64,000 nt of DNA from Branchiostoma floridae (taxonomy: Eukaryota; Chordata; Leptocardii; Amphioxiformes; Branchiostomatidae), in assembly GCF_000003815.2 (NCBI RefSeq), contig NC_049983.1, positions 17,516,746-17,580,745 of the forward strand, given 5' to 3'. Positions 54,301-64,000 of the stretch are shown here, piece by piece (the first letter of the stretch is position 1; each line of letters begins with the position of its first letter). The position numbers and the translations under genes were made by a program. The notes beneath the pieces are model-generated. The model saw only the letters and a list, made by a program, of their open reading frames with translations. It had not been told where the DNA came from and searched no databases.

Positions 54301-56157
54301 AAAATCGTCGTGCTCGCACCATCCGTTCACGAGATACAGCGCCCTACATCCCCGGCTACCGAAAAGTTTCCACCAGCATCAAAACCATACCTGCATACAT
54401 GCAGGTAATTATCAAAAGCACGCAGTACAAGACGTGTGCAAGCCGATTCCCACGTAGGACATGCTGTTGTACGTGTCGTTACCATGGCAACAGCCTTGGC
54501 TGCAGTCTTTAGATGTACGCAGTCTTTAGATGTACCGATTGGACAGGGCGTGCCACTTTGTGCGTAAAATCGAATTAACTTGCGACCAATCACAGCCCGC
54601 AGCGGCGCCAAAAACGCGGTAAACGTCAATCAAGAAGAAGCGCGAACTATGGGAATAAAAAAAAAAAAACCGGGAAACTGCAATGTTTGGGACTGGACAA
54701 TATACACAAGTCTCGCCAAGGCGTCGACTTGTCAAGTAGAAGTGGATGACGCGGAAACTATTGCTTCTACTACAAGTGTTGAGGGACAAGGAGAAGGGGC
54801 AGCGGTGGAGCCAGGGCTGGCAAAGATCGCGAGGAAACGGTGTCGGAGCCGCGGTGGACGGCTCGAGCCTCTCAAATCAAAGAAAAATGGCGCAAGAGGC
54901 GGCAGTGTCTTTGTCACGTCGGAGACGAGTGGTGTGTGACGTCTGTTTACAGTTTGCACCAGGAGGAAAACATCCTTAAACGATTCCTTTGTCGATAGTT
55001 TTAAAACTATGAAAATCGGAACCTTGACAGTTCATGAGTCCTGTGATACAGGCACAGCTACTGAGAAAAGAATCTGAACTATTTAAACGTGTCAAAAAAT
55101 AAATGAATTCCCGTCAAAATGCCTTAAATCGTTGGTTCCGGATGATTCCGATCGGAGTTTGCAGGCATTATCAGAATCGTGAATAAAAGTGAATGTTACC
55201 GAAGAAATAGTATCATAATTCTTTGTCATGCTTGTTCATGTGCCAGTACACCTAGAACGCCAGTACAAATGGCCTTTTGATTTAGAACTTTTTTTTACGC
55301 GCTAACATGTTGCTGCAACATCGAGCGGGCGTGCCACTTTGTAAATATTTTTTTTCAAATCATCGCAATATCCCTACTATGTGCAGGTCCATTCCGTCAT
55401 TTTTGACCGACAAAATGGGTGTACAAAAAAAGCGTGGCATTTTTAAAAGATCTCCCGAGTAGAAGTCTGCGTTCTAACGCCCCGGGAGAGGTAGAGACTG
55501 AAGGCGACCGGTCGACCCCGGCCCGCCGTGGGAAAATCGTCCTTACGCTTCGGCGCCCCCTCCCCACTACAGTTTTGGTTAGTCGCATCGTGCTGACGTT
55601 TTTGTTGGCATTTTCCCCCGAGTCACAGTCAGTTATTGCCACCACAGAACCAACAAGTCCCAAAGGTATGTATATTATTTGAAAATAAGTCTCCGACAAG
55701 CTGCTCCGGGGCGGGGCGCGCGCCGCGAGCGGCGCAAATCTAATAGCTGAAATCCAGGTACAAAATACTTTTGCAGTGTTGTTTGGACTAGTAGAGTGGC
55801 ATCATTTATGAATATCAAAAGAATAAAGTAGCCTCCATGAAGAATATATTTATGGGCTCCGAGCCATTCAATTTCCCTTTTATCCTAGGGGTAAGAGATC
55901 TGCTTCGCGACTAAAAACGGAAAACCAGTATCAGTATGGCGTAAAGGATATTTCCAAGCGGGAGCGCGGTGATTTATTTGCGTCTTGAATATTTTTCAAA
56001 TTTGATAGGAGGGGGGAGGGCCTAGGAAAAATATTTTGAGTTGGGGGGAGGGCCTAGGAAAAAAATTTTGACCGGGGGGGAGGGCCTAGGAAAAATTTTT
56101 TGACCCGACCCTCTGACGACCGGCCCTCCCCCCCCCCGCTAAATATCGACCAGTCCC
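51346..56157. mobile_element. 4.8-kb TIR element with TAA target duplication
   Basis: Ends GGGACTGGTCGATATTTAGC and its complement, extending through GGGCCGGTCGTCAGAGG for about 48 bases, flanked by TAA on both sides. Next to the TIRs are direct (not inverted) tandem repeats with the core GGGGAGGGCCTAGGAAAAA: three at 51382-51480 and three at 56008-56105. No transposase is recognised inside; the short CpG-rich frames (such as MAQEAAVSLSRRRRVVCDVC at 54885) may be relics. A 3-bp TAA target fits PIF/Harbinger, but the ends do not prove it. Confidence 0.7.
53700..54420 (-). repeat. Degenerate tandem repeat of about 150 bp
   Basis: Blocks TCAAG(T/G)TCAAGC(A/G)C(C/T)A, GGAGGCCCAAAATC, ACCCACGTACCAAAAATCG and TCGTTCCGGACACACAGCG recur three to four times. 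Read on the minus strand they resemble TTTGGTATGTAGGTAGGGGT and AAGGTCAAGGTCAATTTTGG at about 21908-21956, so it belongs to the same repeat family as the TACCTCC element. Confidence 0.6.
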
Positions 56158-56160
56158 TAA

Positions 56161-59100
56161 CTGTAGTTTGTATTCAACAGACTAGGGTCAAGAATTTTTT
56201 TTTTTATGTTGAATACGGATAAAGTAAAATAAGATCATAAAAGTGGCCATAATGATCACAAATATGTATACAGTTGAAATATTCCTACCATATCATACAA
56301 GTGTCTGTATTTCAAAATTGTCAGTGTCAGTCTCCTCCTTTTTTATACCATCAATGAACCACCTCCCAAGAGAGCACAAAGTACTTTCCTCTATCTGCAA
56401 TGGTAGACTGAGCAATCAGAAGGAACAGGACACCTGATAGGTTAATTGACAACAGACCTCCACCACATGGCCCAGTGGCGTAGCCTGTAACAAGCTCACT
56501 GCTGTCTACCCTGAAGCGTGCTGTATGTTTGGCCCTCCTCTCCTGTTTTGCTGGCTCACTAAAAGGCTCAAGCTCCGCAGGTGTTGTCACACACACAGCA
56601 GCTGTTTACATGTAAAACAGCACCTGTTGACAGTTGTGTTGTCGGCAAACAAAGGTCTGGTCAGATACACCCGCACCAATTCAGGTATTTGCTGAAAGTC
56701 AGAAGTCAGGTACCCCAGAGGGTACATGCCTCAAATTCTAACCAAAATGTTCAACTTAAAGCTTGTCAAAAAGTACAATGAAAAATGTATGTGATACATG
56801 GTCATACATTACACCAAGGAGATTACACTATAACTATAGTTTTCAAGAATAAACTACTTCATATCTTCCTTTCCCAAATTGAAATTGAAATTTATTGGGC
56901 AAAGATTGCATCTTTAGAACCAAGGTAACAGGCAATTTCTTTAGAAAGTCTGTGAACACTTGCAACACGGTTTACTAAGCAAAGCACTACACTAAAAAGA
57001 GACACCTAGTGTGCCATGCCAGAACGACACCCTTCACATCCCAAGCCCGTTAGATGGATGAAGTGCAGACCATTGTTGCCAGTGGCTGAAAGCCTGTGTG
57101 AGTGTAGATAGCACAAGGTGTGCTGCTGGATCCGCAAACTGTCTGTAAAGGAAAGAGAGGGGCTCCCGGTTCAGGAACTTTTGCCTGGAAGACACGTGGA
57201 AACGGAATATTCAACAGGAACTGGTACATGGAAAATGGAAACGGTGATAAAATGTGGCAATCATGACTGTAATGTGTTCAAAGGCAAAATATAGTTAGAA
57301 GACATAGATTCCTGAATTTTTCTGAGGGTCTGCATGGGGGTTCTCCCACAATGCTTTATGCTGAATTCAGAAGATCCCCCTATTTCGCCAAAATCATTGG
57401 ACTGCAACTATGCAAAATTTGGTTGCCTCCCTAGTCCCTACAAATAACGTAAATAAGACGGATTTACCAAATTACAGGGAATTGAAATAGGCTGCCTACC
57501 CTTATGCCGTTATGGAAAAGAGCATGCAGACCCTCTTTCTTTGCTGAAGGCATGTATGGTATAAAGGACATTTACAATACATTTTGCACAGCTACCTTAA
57601 GATGAGGAAAGGGGGTTCTTTATAAGGTCATCAATCAATTCATGTAGAGGTCATTAAATCCACGCTACAAAATTAATGGTGTGCACACAGAGGTGTCAAA
57701 TCTTCTTCAATTGATTTGTTGGACTTTTTGATTGAATTGAATCAATGTTCCACTGGAAAAGGTAAACAAGTTGCAAATCGAGCTCCATCAATTAAAAATG
57801 GAAATCGCAGCATCTAATTCTGGCATGTTTTGTTATGGCAAATCTATTGGTTTGTTCTGGCGAGCCAAAGCTTCTTCCAGTCTACATAAATGTGGATGTT
57901 CAACTGTTTTCTGTTTGTTTAGCATTTCAAAATTGCAAATGATTCGCCCCAACCAAATTTAATCATTTCACAATTTTTTTGGCAACATGTTGTTCTATGG
58001 GGATAAATTTGAACTGATGGACAAAAAGAACCCATTAAAAATTACTTAACAACACCAGGTATAAACTTCCTGCCAAGCAAGTGTATATAAATGTGCCAAT
58101 GCGTCAATAGAACAAGGTGATGAAAACCCACTGAAACTTGATCACAACATGCACAGCTGGGTTACTTCAAACTGTGACAGGTAAAAAAAACTCTGTACAA
58201 CTTTTGTCAGAATTATTGGTACCAATTGTTAAATGAGACCTAAGAATTACAACAGTTGTTATTTATTTGTTTCTTAAAAAAAAAGTTACAAAATTAAAAA
58301 CAAGAGCTTTTAAAAAAAGCTGGTCTTTCGCTTACTTATATTGTGTAGGTAAAACTTTTACCAGATGAGTTTCAGAACAGTTTCAATGGTATGAACTAGG
58401 GGTGGGTACTGGAACAGAAAATTCAGGTACAGGTACAAAGGATCAGGTGCAGGTCCGGACTTGATGGTCTGTGAAAACTTTTGAAGGGGCGATGCTCAAA
58501 ACAATTGTCCATTTCGCTACTAAGGAATTAGTGGAGTATCTGATTACCACTGGTGTTATAAAGTCCTATGTTCATGTGAACAACACTTGTTCTGTACGTT
58601 GACGTACAAAGTTTATTCAATTTGTTCTCGTAATTTATTGCACCAGTAAGCCCTTAAACGTATAGATGCCTGCTGATATAATGTGTTCATTTTCTAATTG
58701 GTGCAGCATCCAGTTTACTGATTTTTGTCAGGTCTGTGTCTGTTAATAAAATTGTACTTAATGAGTTTCAAAATGCAAATGCAGTTTCATTGTGGTATGG
58801 TGAAAGGAACGTTTCATTTCTTTTCGGAATGCAAAATTATTGAGATTTTGATTCATTACATCAGTGGTTATGGGCCACAAACTCACTCCATCGGGGTAGC
58901 TTGGAATCTTCTCATTTGAAATCAATTAGATAAAATATTAGTCAGTGTATTTTACATATATCAAAGAGGGATACACTTTTGTTGAAGTTTCTTCCACGAA
59001 GATCCCTTGAAATTTCGAGTAGTAAGCAATTTTCCACATGCAACCGCCTCCCACCCCACGTCAGATCTCTGCACAATTCTGGATTTTATAGAGGTAATTC

Positions 59101-60351
59101 TCCACATCGTGACTTAGGCTCTGGGTCATTTCAACTTGAGAAGGATCAGAGGACTGATCGAAAGCGTCGGTATATAAGCGCTTTATTTTGTGCACGGATA
59201 TATGGTCCTAAAATTGTAACATCGTAATAACACATCAAAATCGCGACACCCCTTCCCAACATGCGACACTCCCTTGGGACAAAATGGTGGCGCCCATGGA
59301 CGCCAACGAAAACAATATACTAGTAGGTTTTGTTATCGCAGGCCTGTAATAAATTGCTATTTGTTCCAACATATGCAACTATACAAAAGTAGTTGTCTAT
59401 ACATGCGACGTTCCGGGCGAGCTCTCTCCGGTCACCGACCTTCCAAAATTTCCACATGGCTGGGGAGGACGCGAGACGCCGCCAGCGAGACCCCGACGGC
59501 TGTTTAATAACACCAAGGAGGTTAAAAAAGACCTCGTCAGAGAACTTGATGCTGTGCCTTTAGGAGATTCATAAATAGAATAACTGTGACAAATTCAGTC
59601 GGTAACGATTTTTGTATGCAAAAAAAAATCAAGTTTTATTTGACTCTTTTGACAGTAGACCTCCACAAAACTCAGTAGATACATTGTATATAGCTTTCAC
59701 ATCTTTCCTGTATGTACAATGCTCACAGTTCCCTACTCAAGTCAATCTATACACTGTCACCAGTCTTCACCAAACACGATTAGAATGTGCTAAGATTCAG
59801 GATGGATGCTTTTTTTCCGTTCAATGAATGTTGATCAAAGGCAGATATTTCCTCATGATAGCCATCACTTGAGTTGTACAATGTAAAAGTGGAAAGGACA
59901 TCATATTCTGACTGTATTTCTTCACTACCTGCTAGCAGAGAGACTGCACCAGTACACACTATGAACATGTACAGACTCCAGATGTTACAGAAGGTATGAA
60001 TCCTTTATAAGAATAAGGCGTACTAAAATTACATACCGGTAATTATAGGTTTGTTACAATGGCCATTTCTACACCAAAATCTTACATCATGTCTGTCAAC
60101 CCAGTTCACATGAGATGGAAACAATTGGAGATTTCTTTGATCCGACCTGGTCCTCCCCTCCCCCATCTAAGTTTGTGCTACTCAATATCACTAGTTCATG
60201 AAAGGACTTACTATACAATGGACTAGATATCCTTTACCATATGAGATGACCACAAGCTGACCAGTGTAAAAGCTACAGGTGGTAAGTTTTTTGAAAGCCC
60301 ATGTTCCCAAGTTTCTGAAGGATGTATAGTATCCTGTGTGGTAACCATGTG
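56161..60351. other. intergenic, repeat relics only
   Basis: AT-rich. A decayed copy of the GGTACCGGTAC MITE starts at about 58397. A CpG-rich patch at about 59240-59510 contains ATGGTGGCGCCCATGGACGC, which reads MVAPMDANENNIL before a GTAGGT donor-like site, a possible first exon of a plus-strand gene; no partner exon was found. CAAGGAGGTTAAAAA repeats occur at about 59514 and 60962. Confidence 0.4.
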
Positions 60352-61151
60352 CTACCGCCCGACAACCATCTGTTTGAGATCCTTGAGGCTGTGTTCTCTG
60401 GCGACCTGCAGGGCGTGGTCCAAGGCATGGATCTGCACCAACAGCTTAGCTACCTGCTTAATGCTCTCTCTGTAAGGAAAGGGGATGCAAAAACGAGCGA
60501 GTTGTGGGGTAATCAAAATATGTTACAACTAGACACATGTTTGATGTAGACACAGGCTTTGTGGCACTGGAACTAACCTACTCACTGTAAAAACCGAAAA
60601 CTCTCCTTGTTTTAAATATGAGGTTCAACAACCAAACCTCCAAACAACCAAACAATCAAACAAATAATGATTCTCCAGAAATTTGGACTTCAGGTCAAAT
60701 AGCAAATGTAACATAGCCAGACAATATAATTACTGTTGGTCACTTCTTTTGTGGCCAAGAGCATGTTATCATTTTATTTAGTTATGAAGTTTTCATAGCT
60801 TTAGAATGCTACAACAAATACTGTGGATACTCGCCAAATAATGTTAAATTTTGGACAACACCTACGACATTTGTCAGTTTCTTAAAAACATGAAATCTGT
60901 AAAAACAGGTACAAATCAACATTTTACCCGTCATGCATATGGCGCATCTGAAGACTAAAAGCAAGGAGGTTAAAGAAGGACTAAAAGCAAGGAGGTTAAC
61001 CTCCTTGCTAAAAGTCATATTTTGCTGTATAGTTTATTGTGTCCACCCCTTACCTTGCTTTTCTCTTGTCTATGTCGGGACAGCCGATGCTGTTCTTGTG
61101 TAGGTTGAAGTTTAGGAAGATTTTAGGATCTCTTTCCATTGCAACTACCAT
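60352..61151 (-). CDS. Last two exons of an unrecognised gene
   Basis: Exon 61151-61054 (start of exon uncertain) reads MERDPKIFLNFNLHKNSIGC then PDIDKRKAR, donor GTAAGG. Exon 60469-60352, acceptor CTTTCCTTACAG, reads ESIKQVAKLLVQIHALDHAL then QVAREHSLKDLKQMVVGR and a TAG stop. The split Arg codon joins them in frame. The peptide is helical with no domain I can name. It may be complete as a short protein or, more likely, the C-terminus of a gene whose upstream exons lie to the right. The 5' edge runs into a CAAGGAGGTTAAAAAG repeat, so the acceptor is unclear. The plus-strand frame at 60322 is its shadow. Confidence 0.6.
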
Positions 61152-63305
61152 CTCTTTTTAACCTCCTTGATCATTACCACACGGCGTACGGTGAAAATGG
61201 CACATAATGGGTGAATGTTGGTGAAACACGGTGAAAATGTGTCACCCGGATTCGCATTGTTCCCATGTAAATATGGAAGGGTGAAAGCAAATATTGCACC
61301 TACGTGACAAAAGAGTGAAACATGGTGAAATGACGGTTTCACTCCTAGTAAAACAAACAGCAATTACGTCATTGTGTGTTTCACGAGCTAGCGACGTGCT
61401 CGCCGCTGTCCAGTCGACGGCATTGGGACTGAAGACTGCCCGCCCAGTTCCTCAGCGCAAGCCGAGGATTTTTTTCGCATTGCCGCTAGCTCCGCAAGCC
61501 GTGGAAATATCTTTGACACTGGGATTGAAGACTGCCCGCCCAATTCCAGGATTTTTTACGCTTGCAGCTAGCTAAGACGTGCACGTGATCGCAATACGCA
61601 CCTCTGATTGGTTGATCCTACAGCTGTAGGGGGTTCCCCGCTATCTACTTTTTTTGCTGCCCCATGATGCTTTGCGCCCACCCGTGTCAAAGAAAATTTC
61701 TTTACATTTCTACGCACACAAAAAACGCTATATTCCACAATTACATTGCAATATTGCCGTGTGGTAGTGACAGATTGTGAGATGAAGATTTCCTTCAACT
61801 GCTGGCATTGTAACGTTGTTATGCTCTGAACTTGCCAAGGACGATATTTAAACGTCCTTGGAACTTGCCCAGTGTTTCTCGACCGCCTAATCATAAGGTC
61901 CAACCTACCCCTACCTACTGGGAGGAAAGACACCACAACGTTTGGACCCTTTCGTACGCGCCGCGTTCACTAAGAGAAACGAAGTGTGACTGATATCCAT
62001 CGAATACACGTACGCAAAGATACCTTAAATGTTTTCTCTTTACCTTGCAGATATAGTACAAGTTGAATCGCGGAGGTCTTTGGTTGAATAGACGTCTACA
62101 AATACGTTGTGCAGGGCACATTGCAGGTCCTTTATTCCTGCTAATAAGCCATGCATAAACCAAGCAGCACATTCATGGCAGGCCGATACGTATGTCATAC
62201 ATACTAGTACTTGCATGGCCTTTGGCAATACCATCGAATCTGCAGGGTAGAATATCTCGCTAGCACGGTATGGCATGGTCGACCCGGACGGACGGACGGA
62301 CGGACGGACGGACAGCAATCTAATATCAGTCTGATTGCCTTTCGCCGCGGAAGCGCGGCGAAAGACAAAAAAAACTTGATTTTGATATCTCCAAGGTAAT
62401 GGTCTTGGACCTGCATATCATGTACCATATGGCTATAATGATGTTGGTAGGTACGTGAATTTGGTATGAGCTTGGCATATAACAATACATTGCGCAGCCT
62501 TCTAAGTCTTATCACTTATTGGTCATTCAATTTTTGTCTTGAAGCAACTTGTGGAAGACTACCCCTCAGAGAAATTTAGAGATATATCTTAGACATATTG
62601 GGGCTTTCTTAACATGAAAGTAAATTAAGGAGTTTCGCTACCAATGAAAAATCCAAACCAGTTTCAAAGTGGCTGTTGTTTGTAAATTCACAGTTGAAGG
62701 AAATCAGTGTCAAAGTGTGACATAGATCTTTTAGAAGTGGCAGAAAACTGCAGTCAAGGCACTTTCAACACAGCTAATACTTGATCAAATTTATGAGGCT
62801 GAAAAATATTCCAGTTATTTGCAGTCAACTTTGTACTGTGTTTTTGAGGGTGGAACTGGAAGGTTACATTGACTCCCACACTTGAACAAACCTACAGGTA
62901 AAAGGGGGCTGAAATTGCCTCCACTGCCCAACCTTTAACAAATATAACCATGTTGGTAATCAAGACCAGCATAAAGGGAAACAACTCACCTCTTGAATCA
63001 AACATAGCAGACAGTAAAAAGGACTAGAATTTCTTGAAAATCAAACACTGGATATTATTATTGTGATAGGAGAAATGCTTTACAATTTGTGATTAACTTT
63101 CAGGCTGCTAAGGTTGTCATTTGGCACCAAAGCAGCAGTGTCTGGGAGAATATTTTTAAGAATATTTCACTTTTATAATAGCTGCTTCGAAGTGTCACAA
63201 TACACACAGTAATATTCTAGCAAAGTATTTTTCATACAAAATGGTTGTAGGCACAATGCATTTTCTCTTCTTTTGTTGCAAACACTGTTGAAATGATATG
63301 ATGAA
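61152..63305. other. upstream of the 60.4-61.2 kb gene; repeats and hairpin
   Basis: Two direct copies of TGGGA(C/T)TGAAGACTGCCCGC at about 61425 and 61523, each followed by AGGATTTTTT. GAC(G)-type (GGAC)n at about 62286-62312. No supported exon; a GT donor after TATATCTGCAAG (62047) has no matching phase. Confidence 0.4.
62339..62364. repeat. Perfect 11-bp stem hairpin
   Basis: CTTTCGCCGCG, loop GAAG, CGCGGCGAAAG. It lies 25 bases from the (GGAC)n run and is probably part of a dispersed repeat. Confidence 0.8.
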
Positions 63306-63580
63306 ATGGCCCTTGAGACGGAGCACGTTTATGAGGCGTTATCACTGCCCATTGCCAGACCCCTGGGGCCCCCAGACGGCTGCATGAGACCGGGGTTTCC
63401 TATCGTCTGGATGGCAAGGCAAACTGCACCATGGCAACTGACAAGTTCCACCTGCAAGTGCTGGGGTCAGCTCGGCTCAACCCTTTGTTTAGAATACATG
63501 CAAGATCGTCCGTTACCATGGCAGCGGGACCCTGATAGCTTCCTGCCAGTTCTACCAGTTTGGGAGAGAGTGTGTGGGGG

Positions 63581-63660
63581 TACTCTCCAAGCAGAGGTTG
63601 GTGAGGAGAATTATAGAAAAAGGTAATGATTTTCCCCACCAACCTCTGCTTGGAGAGTAT
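63581..63660. mobile_element. TIR element with TACTCTCCAAGCAGAGG ends, copy 3 (minimal)
   Basis: TACTCTCCAAGCAGAGGTTG and its complement are separated by about 40 bases. The family ends are the same as at 17381, but the interior is almost deleted. Confidence 0.6.
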
Positions 63661-64000
63661 ATGAGGGAGGTACTCTTGGCTTGTACAAAAATGACTTTTT
63701 TTGGGACAGTAGTAATTCAAAGGCAATCCATATTTATGGTGTTAAGATTTTGCTATGGAGAGGTCATCGTAAAAGCTGTGAAAATAAAACCACATTTCAA
63801 GACTTGCTGTCTAACCTGTTATAAGAATTATCAATGAAATAGATTATCTATGAAATAGAAAATTGATATCAGTCACAATGTAAAATTGAACTATACATTG
63901 GAATTGAGCCAAAGTTGAAGAAAAGTTCTACAAAGGTTTTTTCCCTCTCTTTTGGAGATTGCTAATTTTTTCTTCAAAAACATACAGCAAGGCAGACCCT
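63661..64000. other. window edge, nothing recognised
   Basis: AT-rich sequence without exon signals or known repeats. Confidence 0.4.

Noticed and set aside
53924-54512. Overlapping plus-strand frames of 114-139 codons
   Set aside because: They span a degenerate 150-bp tandem repeat and differ in frame from unit to unit.
60322-60549. Plus-strand 75-codon frame
   Set aside because: Shadow of the minus-strand terminal exon, which has proper splice sites and stop.
62040-62318. Possible upstream exon of the 60.4-61.2 kb gene
   Set aside because: The donor after ATATCTGCAAG is good, but its phase does not fit the next exon's frame and the acceptor is weak.
63306-63626. 106-codon frame with Pro/Trp-rich translation
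   Set aside because: No splice context or family match, and it runs into the CTCTCCAAGCAGA inverted element.

Overview
The window looks like genomic DNA of an invertebrate chordate, most probably amphioxus (Branchiostoma). This is an inference from content and no database was searched. The evidence is an intron-rich adiponectin receptor, RBR-ligase and MADF genes with short exons and GT-AG introns, very dense small TIR elements (MITEs), a tRNA-derived SINE, a CR1/jockey-type reverse transcriptase, and two runs of N typical of a draft assembly.

Layout. (1) 4.0-30.0 kb, minus strand: an adiponectin receptor (PAQR family). A CpG-rich promoter lies near 29.9 kb. Three phase-0 N-terminal exons (acidic exon at 26.5-27.1 kb, small exons at 18.3 and 17.0 kb) precede an exon at 14.8-15.3 kb that encodes a long run of 11-residue amphipathic repeats, and five exons then encode the seven-helix domain with its metal-binding Ser/His set. 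Its introns hold most of the MITEs, a reverse transcriptase nested in another TIR element, a SINE and an orphan terminal exon at 20.6-20.9 kb. (2) 31.4-33.3 kb, plus strand: a two-exon MADF-domain protein with a BESS-like tail, followed by three decaying tandem copies of its last exon. (3) 35.9-49.9 kb, minus strand: a gene of about 14 exons for a RING-between-RING (RBR) E3 ubiquitin ligase of about 1000 residues. This allele carries a 3.9-kb palindromic foldback-like element with a 9-bp target duplication inside a coding exon, and an apparent 8-bp deletion in the IBR exon. (4) 50.2-64 kb: mostly repeats, including a 4.8-kb TIR element (51.3-56.2 kb), plus the last two exons of an unrecognised minus-strand gene (60.4-61.2 kb).

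Common themes. Partial exon copies sit beside their parent exons in all three main genes. Several elements have 9-10 bp target duplications, as expected of Mutator/Foldback-type transposition. The genes are unrelated housekeeping or signalling loci and do not form a pathway; the interest lies in how mobile and tandem DNA is reshaping their exons. Exon limits were read by eye from splice signals, reading phase and family similarity, so individual boundaries may be off by a few bases.
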